DNA of 9,728 bases from Gammaproteobacteria bacterium (GCA_003162555.1 PMNQ01000085.1:4240-13967); one strand, 5' to 3'; positions 1 through 7,292 are shown, counted from the stretch's first letter. The notes: generated by a model from the letters alone, not told the origin. Translations and numbers: made by a program.

Positions 1-581
1 TGCTCGCCGAACAGATCGGTCTCAGTCTCCTCGGCAAAGGTGGTCTCGAGCACGCCGCCGCGGGTGCCGCCGATGCCGTGCGCGTAGGCGAGGGCGCGCT
101 TGTGCGCCTTGCCGGTCGCGTCCTGCGCCACCGCGATCAGGCAGGGCACGCCATAGCCTTGCTGATACTGGCGCCGCACCAGGCCGCCGGGACCTTTCGG
201 CGCGATCAGCACCACGTCCAGGTCCTTGCGCGCCTTGATCTGCTTGAAATGAACGTTGAAGCCGTGCGCGAACAGCAGGGTCGAGTGCTTCGGCAACCTG
301 GCCTTGATCGCCTGGTACAGGGATTTCTGCGCCATGTCGGGCACCAGCATGGCCACCAGGTCCGCATTCGCGACGGCGTCGATCGGCTCGGCCACCTTGA
401 GGCCATCGCGCTTCGCGTTCTTCCAGCTCGGGCCGCCCTTGCGTACGCCGACCACGACCTTGAAGCCGCTGTCCTTTAGGTTGAGCGCGTGCGCGCGTCC
501 CTGGCTGCCATAGCCCAGGATGGCGATGCGTGCGCCCTTCAGCGCCTTCTTGTCCACGTCCTTCTGTGAAAACAGCTTCAT
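1..581 (-). CDS. ilvC: ketol-acid reductoisomerase, N-terminal part (gene runs off the window)
   Basis: Acetohydroxy acid isomeroreductase: converts 2-acetolactate or 2-aceto-2-hydroxybutyrate to the dihydroxy acid with NADPH and Mg2+, the second common step of Val/Leu/Ile synthesis, in the cytosol. The first 193 codons are visible. The Rossmann motif [12 protein letters not shown] lies at residues 21-32. A cofactor loop follows (VRKGGPS, residues 46-52), whose Arg47 and Ser52 fit NADPH phosphate binding. The HGFNVHF segment is at 106-112, APKGPGG at 127-133, and [15 protein letters not shown] at 179-193 begins the metal-binding knotted domain (Asp189, Glu193). This matches class I (short) KARI; the C-terminal domain lies beyond base 1. 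The ATG at 581-579 is preceded by GGGAG about 10 nt upstream. Expression is very likely controlled by the attenuator at 614-754. Base 1 cuts the gene, so downstream operon partners cannot be seen. Confidence 0.97.
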   Translation of the reverse strand, partial: MKLFSQKDVDKKALKGARIAILGYGSQGRAHALNLKDSGFKVVVGVRKGGPSWKNAKRDGLKVAEPIDAVANADLVAMLVPDMAQKSLYQAIKARLPKHSTLLFAHGFNVHFKQIKARKDLDVVLIAPKGPGGLVRRQYQQGYGVPCLIAVAQDATGKAHKRALAYAHGIGGTRGGVLETTFAEETETDLFGE

Positions 582-613
582 GACAAAAAATCTCCCAAAA
601 TTTCCTCAAGGTT

Positions 614-648
614 AAAAAAAACCCCGCATCGGCGGCCGGTGCGGGGTT
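614..648 (-). terminator. intrinsic terminator of the ilvC attenuator
   Basis: Read leftward, a 9-bp perfect stem (arms 640-648 and 620-628, AACCCCGCA with TGCGGGGTT) encloses an 11-nt loop that can add three more inner CGG/CCG pairs. It is followed by a run of U (A614-A621 on the + strand). It lies between the leader peptide stop and the ilvC Shine-Dalgarno site, so on the minus strand it would stop transcription before ilvC. That is the position expected for an attenuator rather than for an end-of-operon terminator. On the + strand there is no T run after the stem, so it is not a terminator for rightward transcription. Confidence 0.88.
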
Positions 649-673
649 CTGGTGTTGTTGCGTCCTTCGGACC

Positions 674-754
674 TTAGCTCAACATGCAGCACCCGCACTG
701 TCTGCTCCGCAGCAGCAGCAGATTTACAGCGAGCAGGACGACAGAGGACTGCAT
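674..754 (-). CDS. ilv leader peptide (attenuator sensor), 26 aa
   Basis: A small ORF, too short for ordinary gene callers, starting at ATG 754-752 and ending at TAA 676-674. It begins MQSSVVLLAVNLLLL and ends RSRQCGCCMLS. Ten of the 26 residues are Val or Leu (Val at 5, 6, 10; Leu at 7, 8, 12-15, 25), with four consecutive CTG codons; there is no Ile. This is the hallmark of a leader peptide whose translation senses charged Leu/Val tRNA, as in IlvL-type leaders. The stop falls 26 nt before the terminator stem. The TGC GGG codons (Cys20-Gly21) also supply the candidate antiterminator arm. No Shine-Dalgarno site is visible, and the predicted transcription start is only a few bases upstream, suggesting leaderless initiation. 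An alternative frame through the same DNA (ATG at 777-775) has no such residue bias. Confidence 0.82.
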   Translation of the reverse strand: MQSSVVLLAVNLLLLRSRQCGCCMLS

Positions 755-762
755 AAGACCGA

Positions 763-791
763 ATAACACCACGGCATCAAGTACTTGTCAA
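763..791 (-). promoter_or_regulatory. sigma70-type promoter for the ilvC leader
   Basis: On the minus strand a perfect TTGACA (791-786) is followed after exactly 17 nt by TGTTAT (768-763, 4 of 6 consensus bases). Transcription would start about 6-8 nt downstream, near 755-757, directly before the leader-peptide ATG at 754. The spacer contains the perfect 10-bp palindrome CAAGTACTTG (778-787), which overlaps the -35 box and could be an operator. The promoter lies next to the oppositely oriented aminopeptidase gene. Confidence 0.72.
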
Positions 792-814
792 CGCAATTGG
801 TTAAAGTAGCGGTC

Positions 815-2203
815 ATGCTTATCGATCGCGCCGAAGGCCAGGGTGCCACCCCGTTGTGGCTGGTCAGCGAATCCATGCTGCCGAAGTGGCTGGGCGGCAT
901 CGACAAGGCCGGTGCGGCCTGGCTGAGCGCACACGGCTTCCAGGCCGAACGTGCGCGTGTCCTGGCGGTGCCCGCGCCCGCGGGCGGAATCGCCGCTGCC
1001 GTGCTGGGGCTCGGTACGCTCGCCGACGCAGCGCAGCCTTCGCTCTGGGATGGCGCGGCTTGCGCCGAGCGGCTGCCGGCTGGCACCTATGCCCTGGCCG
1101 CGCCGCTCGCGCCGGCTGCTGCGACGCAGTTTGCGCTCGGCTGGCTGCTGGGGTGCTATCGCTACAACCGCTTCCGCAGTCAGCCCAAGCCTGCGCCCGC
1201 TGCACGCCTGGTCGTGCCCGAAGGTGCTGACGCCGCTTACGCGCGCGCCGCTGACGAGGCGATCGGCTGGGCCCGGGATCTCGTCAATACACCCGCCAAC
1301 GAACTGGGCCCGGCTGAGTTGGCCGATGCGGCCGCAGAACTGGCGCGCGAGTTTGGCGGGCAGTGCGAAATCCACCAGGGCGAGTCACTGCGGCGGGAAT
1401 ATCCGTTGATCGCTGCCGTGGGGCAGGGCAGTGAACGAGCGCCGCGGCTGATTGATTGCCGCTGGCCGCGTCCTGGCGCGCCGCGTGTCACGCTGGTCGG
1501 CAAGGGCGTGTGTTTCGACAGCGGCGGACTGGATCTGAAACCCTCCGCGGGCATGTTGCTGATGAAGAAAGACATGGGCGGCGCGGCCTGTGCGCTTGGA
1601 TTGGCGCGGCTCCTGCTTTCGATGCAGGCGCCGGTGCAATTGCGGCTGCTGATCCCTGCGGTCGAGAACAGTGTCAGCGGAGCGGCCTACCGGCCGGGCG
1701 ACGTGTGGCCCTCGCGCAAGGGACTCACGGTCGAGATTGGCAATACCGATGCGGAAGGACGGCTGGTGCTCGCCGACGCGCTGGCCGACGCCGACTCGGA
1801 ACGTCCTGAGCTGCTGATTGATCTCGCGACCTTGACCGGCGCGGCGCGCACGGCGCTCGGCCCCGATCTGCCGGCGCTGTTTGCCAGCCAGGGTTCACTC
1901 GCTGAAGCGGCGCGCGCTGCGGGCGAGAGCGTGTGCGATCCGCTGTGGCCGATGCCGTTGTGGAGCGGTTACGACGAAGAGCTGGCGAGCCGCGTCGCCG
2001 ATCTGAACAACGTATCGCCGGGGCCGTTTGCGGGCGCCATCATCGCCGCACTGTTCCTCAAGCGTTTCGTGACTGCGACACCCGAATGGTTGCACGTTGA
2101 CCTGTACGCATGGAATCCCAAGGATCGTCCGGGCCGGCCGCAGGGCGCCGAGGCGCAGGGCCTGCGCGCGCTCTACGCGCTGATCCGCAGCAAATTTGGC
2201 TGA
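815..2203 (+). CDS. M17-family leucyl aminopeptidase
   Basis: Cytosolic two-metal exopeptidase that removes N-terminal amino acids from peptides, giving 462 aa from the ATG at 815. All M17 active-site residues are present with the same spacing as remembered for E. coli PepA: Lys230, Asp235 and Lys242 (VGKGVCFDSGGLDLKP), Asp253 (MKKDMGGAA), and Asp312, Glu314 and Arg316 in the signature NTDAEGRL. RDLVNTPANELGP (154-166) precedes the catalytic domain. The N-terminal domain is shorter than in E. coli PepA, as in the PepB-like and short LAP branch. An in-frame TTG at 785 could add 10 residues, but it lies inside the divergent ilvC promoter and has no ribosome site. The ATG start at 815 also lacks a strong Shine-Dalgarno. 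It overlaps the next gene by 8 nt, indicating one transcript with the transporter and ilvD. Peptide-derived leucine recycling next to ilv genes is a sensible but unproven link. Confidence 0.92.
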   Translation: MLIDRAEGQGATPLWLVSESMLPKWLGGIDKAGAAWLSAHGFQAERARVLAVPAPAGGIAAAVLGLGTLADAAQPSLWDGAACAERLPAGTYALAAPLAPAAATQFALGWLLGCYRYNRFRSQPKPAPAARLVVPEGADAAYARAADEAIGWARDLVNTPANELGPAELADAAAELAREFGGQCEIHQGESLRREYPLIAAVGQGSERAPRLIDCRWPRPGAPRVTLVGKGVCFDSGGLDLKPSAGMLLMKKDMGGAACALGLARLLLSMQAPVQLRLLIPAVENSVSGAAYRPGDVWPSRKGLTVEIGNTDAEGRLVLADALADADSERPELLIDLATLTGAARTALGPDLPALFASQGSLAEAARAAGESVCDPLWPMPLWSGYDEELASRVADLNNVSPGPFAGAIIAALFLKRFVTATPEWLHVDLYAWNPKDRPGRPQGAEAQGLRALYALIRSKFG

Positions 2204-3494
2204 CGCGCCCGCCAGTCCCAGCCCCGTCGTCGAGGCGATGTATGCCCGCGAGATGTGGCCGTGGGCACTGCTCGGCATGGCCTGCGGCCTGGTTGAAGGC
2301 GGCACGGTGGCGGTGCTGGTCAAGAAGGGCTTCGCGGGCCTGGTGACGCCGCACGCCGTCAATTTCGCCGTGGCGATCGTCAGCGGCGCGCCGGCACTCG
2401 CCAACATTTCCAGTTTCGCCTGGGCCAATCTGGCGCACGGCCGCGCTCGGGTCGGCGTGCTGGCCAGCCTGCAGGCGGCCTTCGCCATCGCAGTGGGTCT
2501 GATTGCGCTCGCGCCCGTCGCGTCCGGGGGGCTGGCGCTCACGCTCTGCGCCGTGGTGGCCGCGCGCGTACTGTGGGCGGGGATCCTGACGGTGCGCGCC
2601 GCGGTCTGGAGCGCCAACTATCCGCGCCACGTGATGGCGCGCGTCACCAGCCGCATCGTCATGGCGAGCTCGCTCGGCATCGCGCTGGTCGCGCTGCTGG
2701 CCGGATGGATTCTGGACGTGCAGGCGCGCTCGGCCCGCTGGCTCTACCTGTTCGCCGCGTGCAGCGGCTTGCTGGCCGCGTTTCTCTACCGCTCGGTGCG
2801 CGTGCGGCGCGAATACCAGTTGCTCGCGGCCGAGGCCGAGATCGGCCTGACCACCAGCGCCTTCAGCCTGTCGATGTTCCGCCAGATCCTCAGGGAAGAC
2901 GCTTCATTCCGCAGCTACATGTTCTGGATGAGCCTGTACGGCTCCGGCAATCTGATGATGACGGCGCAGCTCGTCGTGCTGTTCAGCGATCGCCTGCAGC
3001 TCGGCGGACTCAGGCAGATCCTGCTGCTCACCGTCGTGCCGCTGCTGCTCATGCCGCTGTTCCTTCCTGCATGGGCACGGCTATTCGATCGTGGACACAT
3101 CATCGAGTATCGCTCGCGTCAATGCTGGGCGCTGGTGGCGGCGATCGTGTTCCTGACGGTCGGAGTCATGCTGAAAGCGCAGTGGTTGCTTTGGCCCGGG
3201 GCAGTGCTGATAGGAGTCAGCTACGCGGGCGCAAACCTCGGCTGGAATCTGGGCCATAATGATTTCGCCTCGCCGGGCCGCGCGCAGCACTACATGGGCG
3301 TGCATGTCACGCTGACTGGCGTGCGCGGACTGATCGCACCGCCGGTCGGCATGGCCTGCTACGAGTTGCTGATCTGGCGCTGGCCTGATGCTGGCGCGAT
3401 TGCCATGCTATTGCCGCTGGGCCTGGTCACGGCCGGAGCTTTGGGATTCGTTAAGATGCGCAACGAGGCGCGCGAGTCCCCTGCAAGAACTTAA
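2196..3494 (+). CDS. MFS-like multi-spanning inner-membrane transporter
   Basis: A 432-aa, strongly hydrophobic protein with about 11-12 predicted membrane helices. Clear ones lie near residues 20-38, 48-68, 83-103, 108-128, 150-170, 177-195, 237-260, 268-290, 305-322, 328-346 and 398-420. A charged cytoplasmic loop around 195-230 sits between the two halves, as in major facilitator superfamily proteins. The short SANYPRHVMARVTSR stretch after helix 4 resembles the MFS family annotated in high-GC gammaproteobacteria. The substrate cannot be told from sequence. The TTG start at 2196 overlaps the aminopeptidase stop by 8 nt, implying translational coupling; an ATG at 2238 is an alternative that would remove 14 mostly polar residues. 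The stop codon directly abuts the ilvD ATG (TAAATG). Operon position suggests a role tied to amino acids or peptides, but this is inference. Confidence 0.75.
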   Translation: MADAPASPSPVVEAMYAREMWPWALLGMACGLVEGGTVAVLVKKGFAGLVTPHAVNFAVAIVSGAPALANISSFAWANLAHGRARVGVLASLQAAFAIAVGLIALAPVASGGLALTLCAVVAARVLWAGILTVRAAVWSANYPRHVMARVTSRIVMASSLGIALVALLAGWILDVQARSARWLYLFAACSGLLAAFLYRSVRVRREYQLLAAEAEIGLTTSAFSLSMFRQILREDASFRSYMFWMSLYGSGNLMMTAQLVVLFSDRLQLGGLRQILLLTVVPLLLMPLFLPAWARLFDRGHIIEYRSRQCWALVAAIVFLTVGVMLKAQWLLWPGAVLIGVSYAGANLGWNLGHNDFASPGRAQHYMGVHVTLTGVRGLIAPPVGMACYELLIWRWPDAGAIAMLLPLGLVTAGALGFVKMRNEARESPART

Positions 3495-5180
3495 ATGAAA
3501 AAATCATCACAAAATATTGATATCAGAAAGTATTCCAGCCTGGTTGTTGATGGGCTGAAGCAGACGCCGGCGCGTGCGATGCTGCGCGCCGTGGGTTTCA
3601 GCGATGGCGATTTTGCCAAGCCGCAGGTCGGCATCGCGTCCACCTGGTCCAACCTCACGCCGTGCAACATGCACATTGCAGAGCTGGCGCGCGATGCCGG
3701 CGCCGGCGCCGATGCGGCTGGCGGGAAGAGCGTGCCGTTCAACACCATTACGGTTTCAGACGGCATATCCATGGGCTCGCCGGGCATGCGTTATTCGCTG
3801 GTCTCGCGCGAAGTGATTGCCGATTCGATCGAGACCGTAGCCGGCGCTGAGGGCTTCGATGGGCTGGTCGCGATTGGCGGTTGTGACAAGAACATGCCCG
3901 GCTGCGCGATCGCGATCGCGCGCCTGAACCGCCCGGCCGTGTTTGTTTACGGCGGCACGATCCGCTTGGGTGCGCAGCGGCGCGACATCATCTCGGTGTT
4001 TGAAGCCGTGGGCGCGCGTGCTGCCGGCAGCATCACCGAAGCGCAACTGACTGAAGTCGAGCGCACCGCGATTCCCGGCGCCGGGAGCTGCGGCGGCATG
4101 TACACCGCCAACACGATGGCCTCGGCGATTGAGGCGCTGGGCTTAAGCCTGCCCGGCAGTTCCGCGCAGGAGGCGGTCGGCGAGGCGAAACGGGCGGATT
4201 GCCGCCGCGCGGGCGAAGCGGTGGTCGCACTGCTCCGTGCGGGCATCCGGCCGTCCGACATCCTGACTCGCAAGGCCTTCGAGAATGCGATCACCGTCAG
4301 CATCGCGCTCGGCGGCTCGACCAATGTGGTGCTGCACCTGCTGGCGATCGCGCAGGCCGCGCGCGTCAAGCTCACGCTCGCCGACTTCACGCGAGTCGGG
4401 AAGCGCACGCCGCTGCTCGCTGATTTGCGCCCAAGCGGGCGCTACGCAATGTCGGAATTGATTGCCGTTGGCGGCATTCTGCCGCTGATGAAGACACTGC
4501 TGGATGCGGGGCTGCTGCATGGCGATTGCATGACAGTCACCGGGCGGAGCCTCGCCGAAAACCTGGCAGCGGTCGCGCCGTACCCTGCGGGCCAGGAGAT
4601 CATCCGGCCACTCGCGCGCCCCATCAAAAAGGACAGCCACATCGTGATCCTGCACGGCAGCCTTGCCCCGGAAGGCGCCGTGGCCAAGATCACAGGCAAA
4701 GAGGGACTGGCTTTTGCCGGCCGCGCTCGCGTCTTCGACGGCGAGGAGCGCGCCACGCAGGCCATACTCGCCGGCCGCGTCAAGCCTGGTGACGTGGTCG
4801 TCATCCGCTACGAGGGGCCGAAGGGCGGCCCCGGCATGCGTGAAATGTTAAGTCCGACTGGCGCGATCGTGGGCTTGGGCCTCGGCGACAAGGTTGCGCT
4901 GATCACTGACGGCCGCTTCTCCGGCGGCAGTCACGGCTTCGTGGTCGGCCACGTCTCGCCCGAAGCGGCCGTGGGCGGGCCGATCGCGCTGCTGCGCAAC
5001 GGTGACCGCATTGCGATCGACGCGGTAAAACGCCGCATCGACGTGGATGTGCCGGCCGCGGAATGGCGCCGGCGCACCAAAAAATGGCGGCCCCGCAAAC
5101 CTTATGCAACCAGCGGCGTCCTGGCCAAGTACGCCCGCTCCGTAAGCAGTGCATCATTGGGCGCTGTCACCGACCAGTAA
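3495..5180 (+). CDS. ilvD: dihydroxy-acid dehydratase
   Basis: Dehydrates 2,3-dihydroxy-isovalerate and 2,3-dihydroxy-3-methylvalerate to the 2-keto acids, the third common step of Val/Leu/Ile synthesis. At 561 aa it matches the shorter IlvD/Edd branch. The Fe-S cluster ligands are Cys57 (NLTPCNMH), Cys130 ([10 protein letters not shown]) and Cys199 ([16 protein letters not shown]), a pattern typical of the [2Fe-2S] members. Asp89 (VSDGISMG) and Asp131-Lys132 supply metal ligands, the Lys being carbamylated in known structures. The catalytic Ser476 lies in [10 protein letters not shown]. The ATG at 3495 immediately follows the transporter's TAA with no spacer and no clear Shine-Dalgarno, so reinitiation by terminating ribosomes is likely. 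The first ~45 nt of the gene are AT-rich compared with the body, which would keep the start region unstructured. EDD (phosphogluconate dehydratase) is a relative, but the motifs and ilv context favour IlvD. Confidence 0.96.
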   Translation: MKKSSQNIDIRKYSSLVVDGLKQTPARAMLRAVGFSDGDFAKPQVGIASTWSNLTPCNMHIAELARDAGAGADAAGGKSVPFNTITVSDGISMGSPGMRYSLVSREVIADSIETVAGAEGFDGLVAIGGCDKNMPGCAIAIARLNRPAVFVYGGTIRLGAQRRDIISVFEAVGARAAGSITEAQLTEVERTAIPGAGSCGGMYTANTMASAIEALGLSLPGSSAQEAVGEAKRADCRRAGEAVVALLRAGIRPSDILTRKAFENAITVSIALGGSTNVVLHLLAIAQAARVKLTLADFTRVGKRTPLLADLRPSGRYAMSELIAVGGILPLMKTLLDAGLLHGDCMTVTGRSLAENLAAVAPYPAGQEIIRPLARPIKKDSHIVILHGSLAPEGAVAKITGKEGLAFAGRARVFDGEERATQAILAGRVKPGDVVVIRYEGPKGGPGMREMLSPTGAIVGLGLGDKVALITDGRFSGGSHGFVVGHVSPEAAVGGPIALLRNGDRIAIDAVKRRIDVDVPAAEWRRRTKKWRPRKPYATSGVLAKYARSVSSASLGAVTDQ

Positions 5181-5363
5181 TATTTTTTCCCGATTGCGCC
5201 CACGCGGGCACTGGCGATAGACTCGAAAAGAAGGTTGTAACGGCTGGAAGTTGCAGCTAGAGTCGCAAAACACCGGGCGCCTGCGCTGCTTGCGCAGAGT
5301 TGCACCGGGGCAGAAAGCGACGATATATAACGATTGGGGCTGCCGGGCGGAACGAAAACATAT
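5181..5363 (+). other. intergenic region between ilvD and tonB
   Basis: 183 nt without a supported gene. A T run (5183-5188) follows the ilvD stop, but I find no adequate GC stem before it. The region holds a small hairpin (CTGCGC 5281-5286 with GCGCAG 5292-5297), two copies of AGTTGCA (5249-5255, 5298-5304) and two of CACCGGG (5271-5277, 5303-5309). No good Fur-box-like inverted repeat is visible. Confidence 0.6.
5300..5329 (+). promoter_or_regulatory. tonB: possible promoter of the tonB cluster
   Basis: TTGCAC (5300-5305, 3 of 6 matches) is followed after 18 nt by TATATA (5324-5329, 4 of 6), ending 34 nt before the tonB ATG. The AT-rich block is conspicuous in this GC-rich region, but the -35 match is poor, so this is only a candidate. 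TATAAC at 5326 is an alternative -10. Confidence 0.3.
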
Positions 5364-5984
5364 ATGGCATCGCGCTACCACGACAACAGTTACAACCAGC
5401 GGCGCATGGTCGCCTTCGCAGCGATCGTCGCCGTACACCTGTTCATCGCCTGGGCTTTCATCTCCGGCTTCGGCCAGAAGGCGATCAAGCAGGGCGTGCA
5501 GATCCTCGAGACCACCATCATCAAGCAGGATCAGCCCAAAGACCTGCCGCCGCCGCCACCCAAACCCGAGATGGATCGTCCGCCGCCGCCGTCCGCGCCG
5601 GTCCCGATCATCAACGTCAATATTCCTATCGAAGCGCCGCCGATCGTCGTCACCAAGGCGCCGCCGCCGCCTCGTCCAGTCGCGATCATCGCCTCGACTC
5701 AGATTAAGACCGTGACGCAACCCGACTGCGGCGAAGACTATTACCCGTCGCAGGAACTGCGGCAGGGCCACTCGGGCTCGGCTGTCGTGCAAATCTGCGT
5801 GGGCATCAACAACAAGATTGATGGCCCCATTGAGTTGGTCACGAGCTCGGGTTACCCGGCGCTCGATGAAGCGGCCGGCAAGTGCATGGCGGCTGGTCGC
5901 TACAGGGCGGGCACCGTCGAGGGCAAGCCCACTCGCACGTGCAAGCCCTATAAAGTCACGTTCAGGCCCAAGGACGCGCAGTAG
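5364..5984 (+). CDS. tonB: TonB-family energy transducer
   Basis: Inner-membrane anchored periplasmic protein that passes energy from ExbB/ExbD to TonB-dependent outer-membrane receptors. The 206-aa product has an N-terminal membrane helix at about 15-37 (with His25, matching the conserved His of TonB signal anchors) after a short basic cytoplasmic stretch (NQRR). A proline-rich spanner follows at 58-106 (PPPPPKP, RPPPPSAP, APPPPRP). The C-terminal TonB domain at about 118-206 is identified by GHSGSAVVQICVG, ELVTSSGYPALDEAAGKC and the terminal YKVTFRPKD. Four cysteines (122, 145, 174, 193) lie in the C-terminal domain and could form disulfides in the periplasm. The ATG at 5364 is preferred; an in-frame TTG at 5334 would add ten residues but lacks a better site. 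It is followed by exbB after 79 nt. Confidence 0.88.
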   Translation: MASRYHDNSYNQRRMVAFAAIVAVHLFIAWAFISGFGQKAIKQGVQILETTIIKQDQPKDLPPPPPKPEMDRPPPPSAPVPIINVNIPIEAPPIVVTKAPPPPRPVAIIASTQIKTVTQPDCGEDYYPSQELRQGHSGSAVVQICVGINNKIDGPIELVTSSGYPALDEAAGKCMAAGRYRAGTVEGKPTRTCKPYKVTFRPKDAQ

Positions 5985-6063
5985 CCGTTCCTGGTGGATG
6001 TACAGACAAGTTTCTTTTTTTATTTAACACGGTCTGCAGGCCGGATTAGCAAGAGGATTAAAC

Positions 6064-6780
6064 ATGGATACCCCCGTCGCCGCCCCCGAACAGCAGGTCT
6101 ATGGTCTGATCCCGCTGTGGGTCAACGGCAATATCGTCACCCGCGCCACGCTGATCGTTCTTGTGGTCATGTCGCTGGGCTCCTGGTTCATCATCTTCAC
6201 GAAGGTGTGGGACCAGCGGACCATGAAGAAGTCGGCCAAGCTCGTCGAGAAGAGCTTCTGGACCGCCGACTCCATCAAGGAAGGCGTGGACCGTCTGCCC
6301 AAGGGCAATGATTTCCGCTTCATCGCGGAAGACGGCCTGCGTGCCGCTTCGCACCATGAGGGGCGCCTGACCGACCGCATCGATCTGCATGAGTGGATCA
6401 CGATGGCGCTGCAGCGCGCGAGCGGCGAAGTGACTGGCAACCTCACTGGCGGCCTGTCGTTCCTGGCAACGGTCGGCTCAACCGCTCCGTTCGTCGGCCT
6501 GTTCGGCACGGTCATGGGCATCCTCAACGCGCTGATCGCCATCGGTGTGGCCGGTCAGGCGAGCATCGACAAGGTGGCCGGCCCGGTCGGCGAGGCGTTG
6601 ATCATGACCGCCATCGGCCTGTTCGTCGCGGTGCCGGCGGTGCTCGGCTACAACTGGCTGCTGCGCCGTAACAAGGGCCTGCAGGATGCCATCAACAACT
6701 TCTCAGGCGACCTGCATGCCTACCTGGTGAGCGGTGCCCGCGTCGGCGGCGATGCGGCCGCGGGTGCGCAGCGCAAGTAA
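6064..6780 (+). CDS. exbB: ExbB/TolQ-family proton channel subunit
   Basis: A 238-aa inner-membrane protein that forms the pentameric proton channel with ExbD and energises TonB. Membrane helices lie near 24-46, 129-153 and 173-199, with the large cytoplasmic domain between the first two. TM2 carries GLFGTVMGI with Thr149, and TM3 carries VGEALIMTAIGLFVAVPA with Glu177 and Thr182, equivalent to the Thr148, Glu176 and Thr181 that matter in E. coli ExbB. The start is well supported: AGAGGA (6052-6057) sits 6 nt before the ATG. It lies between tonB and exbD1, so ExbB rather than TolQ is the better name, although the family also includes TolQ and MotA. A 79-nt leader after tonB includes a T-rich tract (6011-6025). 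Confidence 0.94.
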   Translation: MDTPVAAPEQQVYGLIPLWVNGNIVTRATLIVLVVMSLGSWFIIFTKVWDQRTMKKSAKLVEKSFWTADSIKEGVDRLPKGNDFRFIAEDGLRAASHHEGRLTDRIDLHEWITMALQRASGEVTGNLTGGLSFLATVGSTAPFVGLFGTVMGILNALIAIGVAGQASIDKVAGPVGEALIMTAIGLFVAVPAVLGYNWLLRRNKGLQDAINNFSGDLHAYLVSGARVGGDAAAGAQRK

Positions 6781-6814
6781 GTCAGCCCAGAGCTTTCAGC
6801 AAGGTACCAGCGCC

Positions 6815-7249
6815 ATGTCAATGAGTGTGAAAAGCGACGACAGTGATGAACACACCGTCATGTCGGAGATCAACACCACGCCGTTGGTCGACATCATGCT
6901 GGTGTTGCTGATCATCTTCCTGATCACGATCCCGATCATCACCAAGACGGTGCCGCTGCACCTGCCGAAGGTTGCGAACATCCCGACCAAGACCAAGCCG
7001 GAGAACATCACCATCTCCGTGGATGCGCAGGGGCAGATCTGGTGGAACGGCTTCCTGGTGCCCGACCGCGACTCGCTGATCAAGAAGGTGGTGGTCGAGG
7101 CGGTCAAGGTGCCGCAGCCCGAAGTGCACATCCGCGGTGACGCGGGCGTGCGCTACGAAGCGATCGGCCGCACGCTGTATTCCATCCAGCGCGGCGGCTT
7201 GACCAAGGTCGGTTTCATCACCGAGCCCGACAAGTCACTGGGCCGTTAG
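6815..7249 (+). CDS. exbD1: ExbD-family biopolymer transport protein (first copy)
   Basis: A 144-aa protein with one membrane helix (about 24-43) and a periplasmic domain. EINTTPLVDIMLVLLIIF carries Asp26, the proton-relay Asp equivalent to Asp25 of E. coli ExbD. The periplasmic part has the usual strand pattern: ITISVDAQGQIWWNG at 65-79, EVHIRGDAGVRY at 103-114, and the final TKVGFITEP. The ATG at 6815 is preceded by AAGG (6801-6804) and lies 34 nt after exbB. An upstream in-frame start at 6734 would overlap exbB and adds only unrelated sequence, so it is rejected. The start, ATGTCAATGAG, is identical to that of the second copy. Confidence 0.93.
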   Translation: MSMSVKSDDSDEHTVMSEINTTPLVDIMLVLLIIFLITIPIITKTVPLHLPKVANIPTKTKPENITISVDAQGQIWWNGFLVPDRDSLIKKVVVEAVKVPQPEVHIRGDAGVRYEAIGRTLYSIQRGGLTKVGFITEPDKSLGR

Positions 7250-7292
7250 TCCCTCAAGATCTCACAGAGCAGAGCAGGCGGAGTCAGCAGTC

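Larger units (their letters stand above)
614..755 (-). promoter_or_regulatory. branched-chain amino acid transcription attenuator (leader RNA)
   Basis: The leader RNA can fold in two exclusive ways. In the termination state, arms 640-648 and 620-628 pair. In the antitermination state, TGCGGG (697-692 on the minus strand, within the leader peptide) can pair with CCCGCA (the terminator's 5' arm, AACCCCGCA) and break the stem. A 1:2-type hairpin is also possible: the 5' end ATGCAG with CTGCAT near the leader's end, CTGTC with GACAG, and TGCTC with GAGCA. These lie across the Val/Leu codons and would hold TGCGGG when the leader is untranslated. Stalling at the Val/Leu codons would open this hairpin and let the antiterminator form. 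The pairings are seen in the sequence; the mechanism is inferred from known enteric ilv and leu attenuators. Confidence 0.75.

Noticed and set aside
22..609. Long minus-strand reading frame overlapping ilvC
   Set aside because: It is an out-of-frame shadow of ilvC with Arg/Gly-rich low-complexity translation; the ilvC frame carries all family motifs.
724..1086. Minus-strand reading frame across the divergent control region
   Set aside because: Its composition is unlike a real protein, it overlaps the aminopeptidase antisense, and it has no Val/Leu bias that would make it a leader.
4143..4655. 170-codon antisense frame inside ilvD
   Set aside because: Shadow of a GC-rich gene; no motif, no ribosome site, and the ilvD frame is fully supported.
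5181..5190. T run after the ilvD stop as a terminator
   Set aside because: No stable GC-rich stem precedes it; only a 3-bp pairing could be found.
5541..5675. CCG-rich tandem sequence as a DNA repeat element
   Set aside because: It simply encodes the proline-rich spanner of TonB.
5999..6027. TGTACA / TATTTA with a T-rich tract between tonB and exbB as an internal promoter or terminator
   Set aside because: The 16-nt spacer and poor -10 match are weak for a promoter, and no stem precedes the T tract.
6734..6814. Upstream start extending exbD1
   Set aside because: It overlaps the end of exbB, adds residues without ExbD similarity, and the ATG at 6815 has its own AAGG site.
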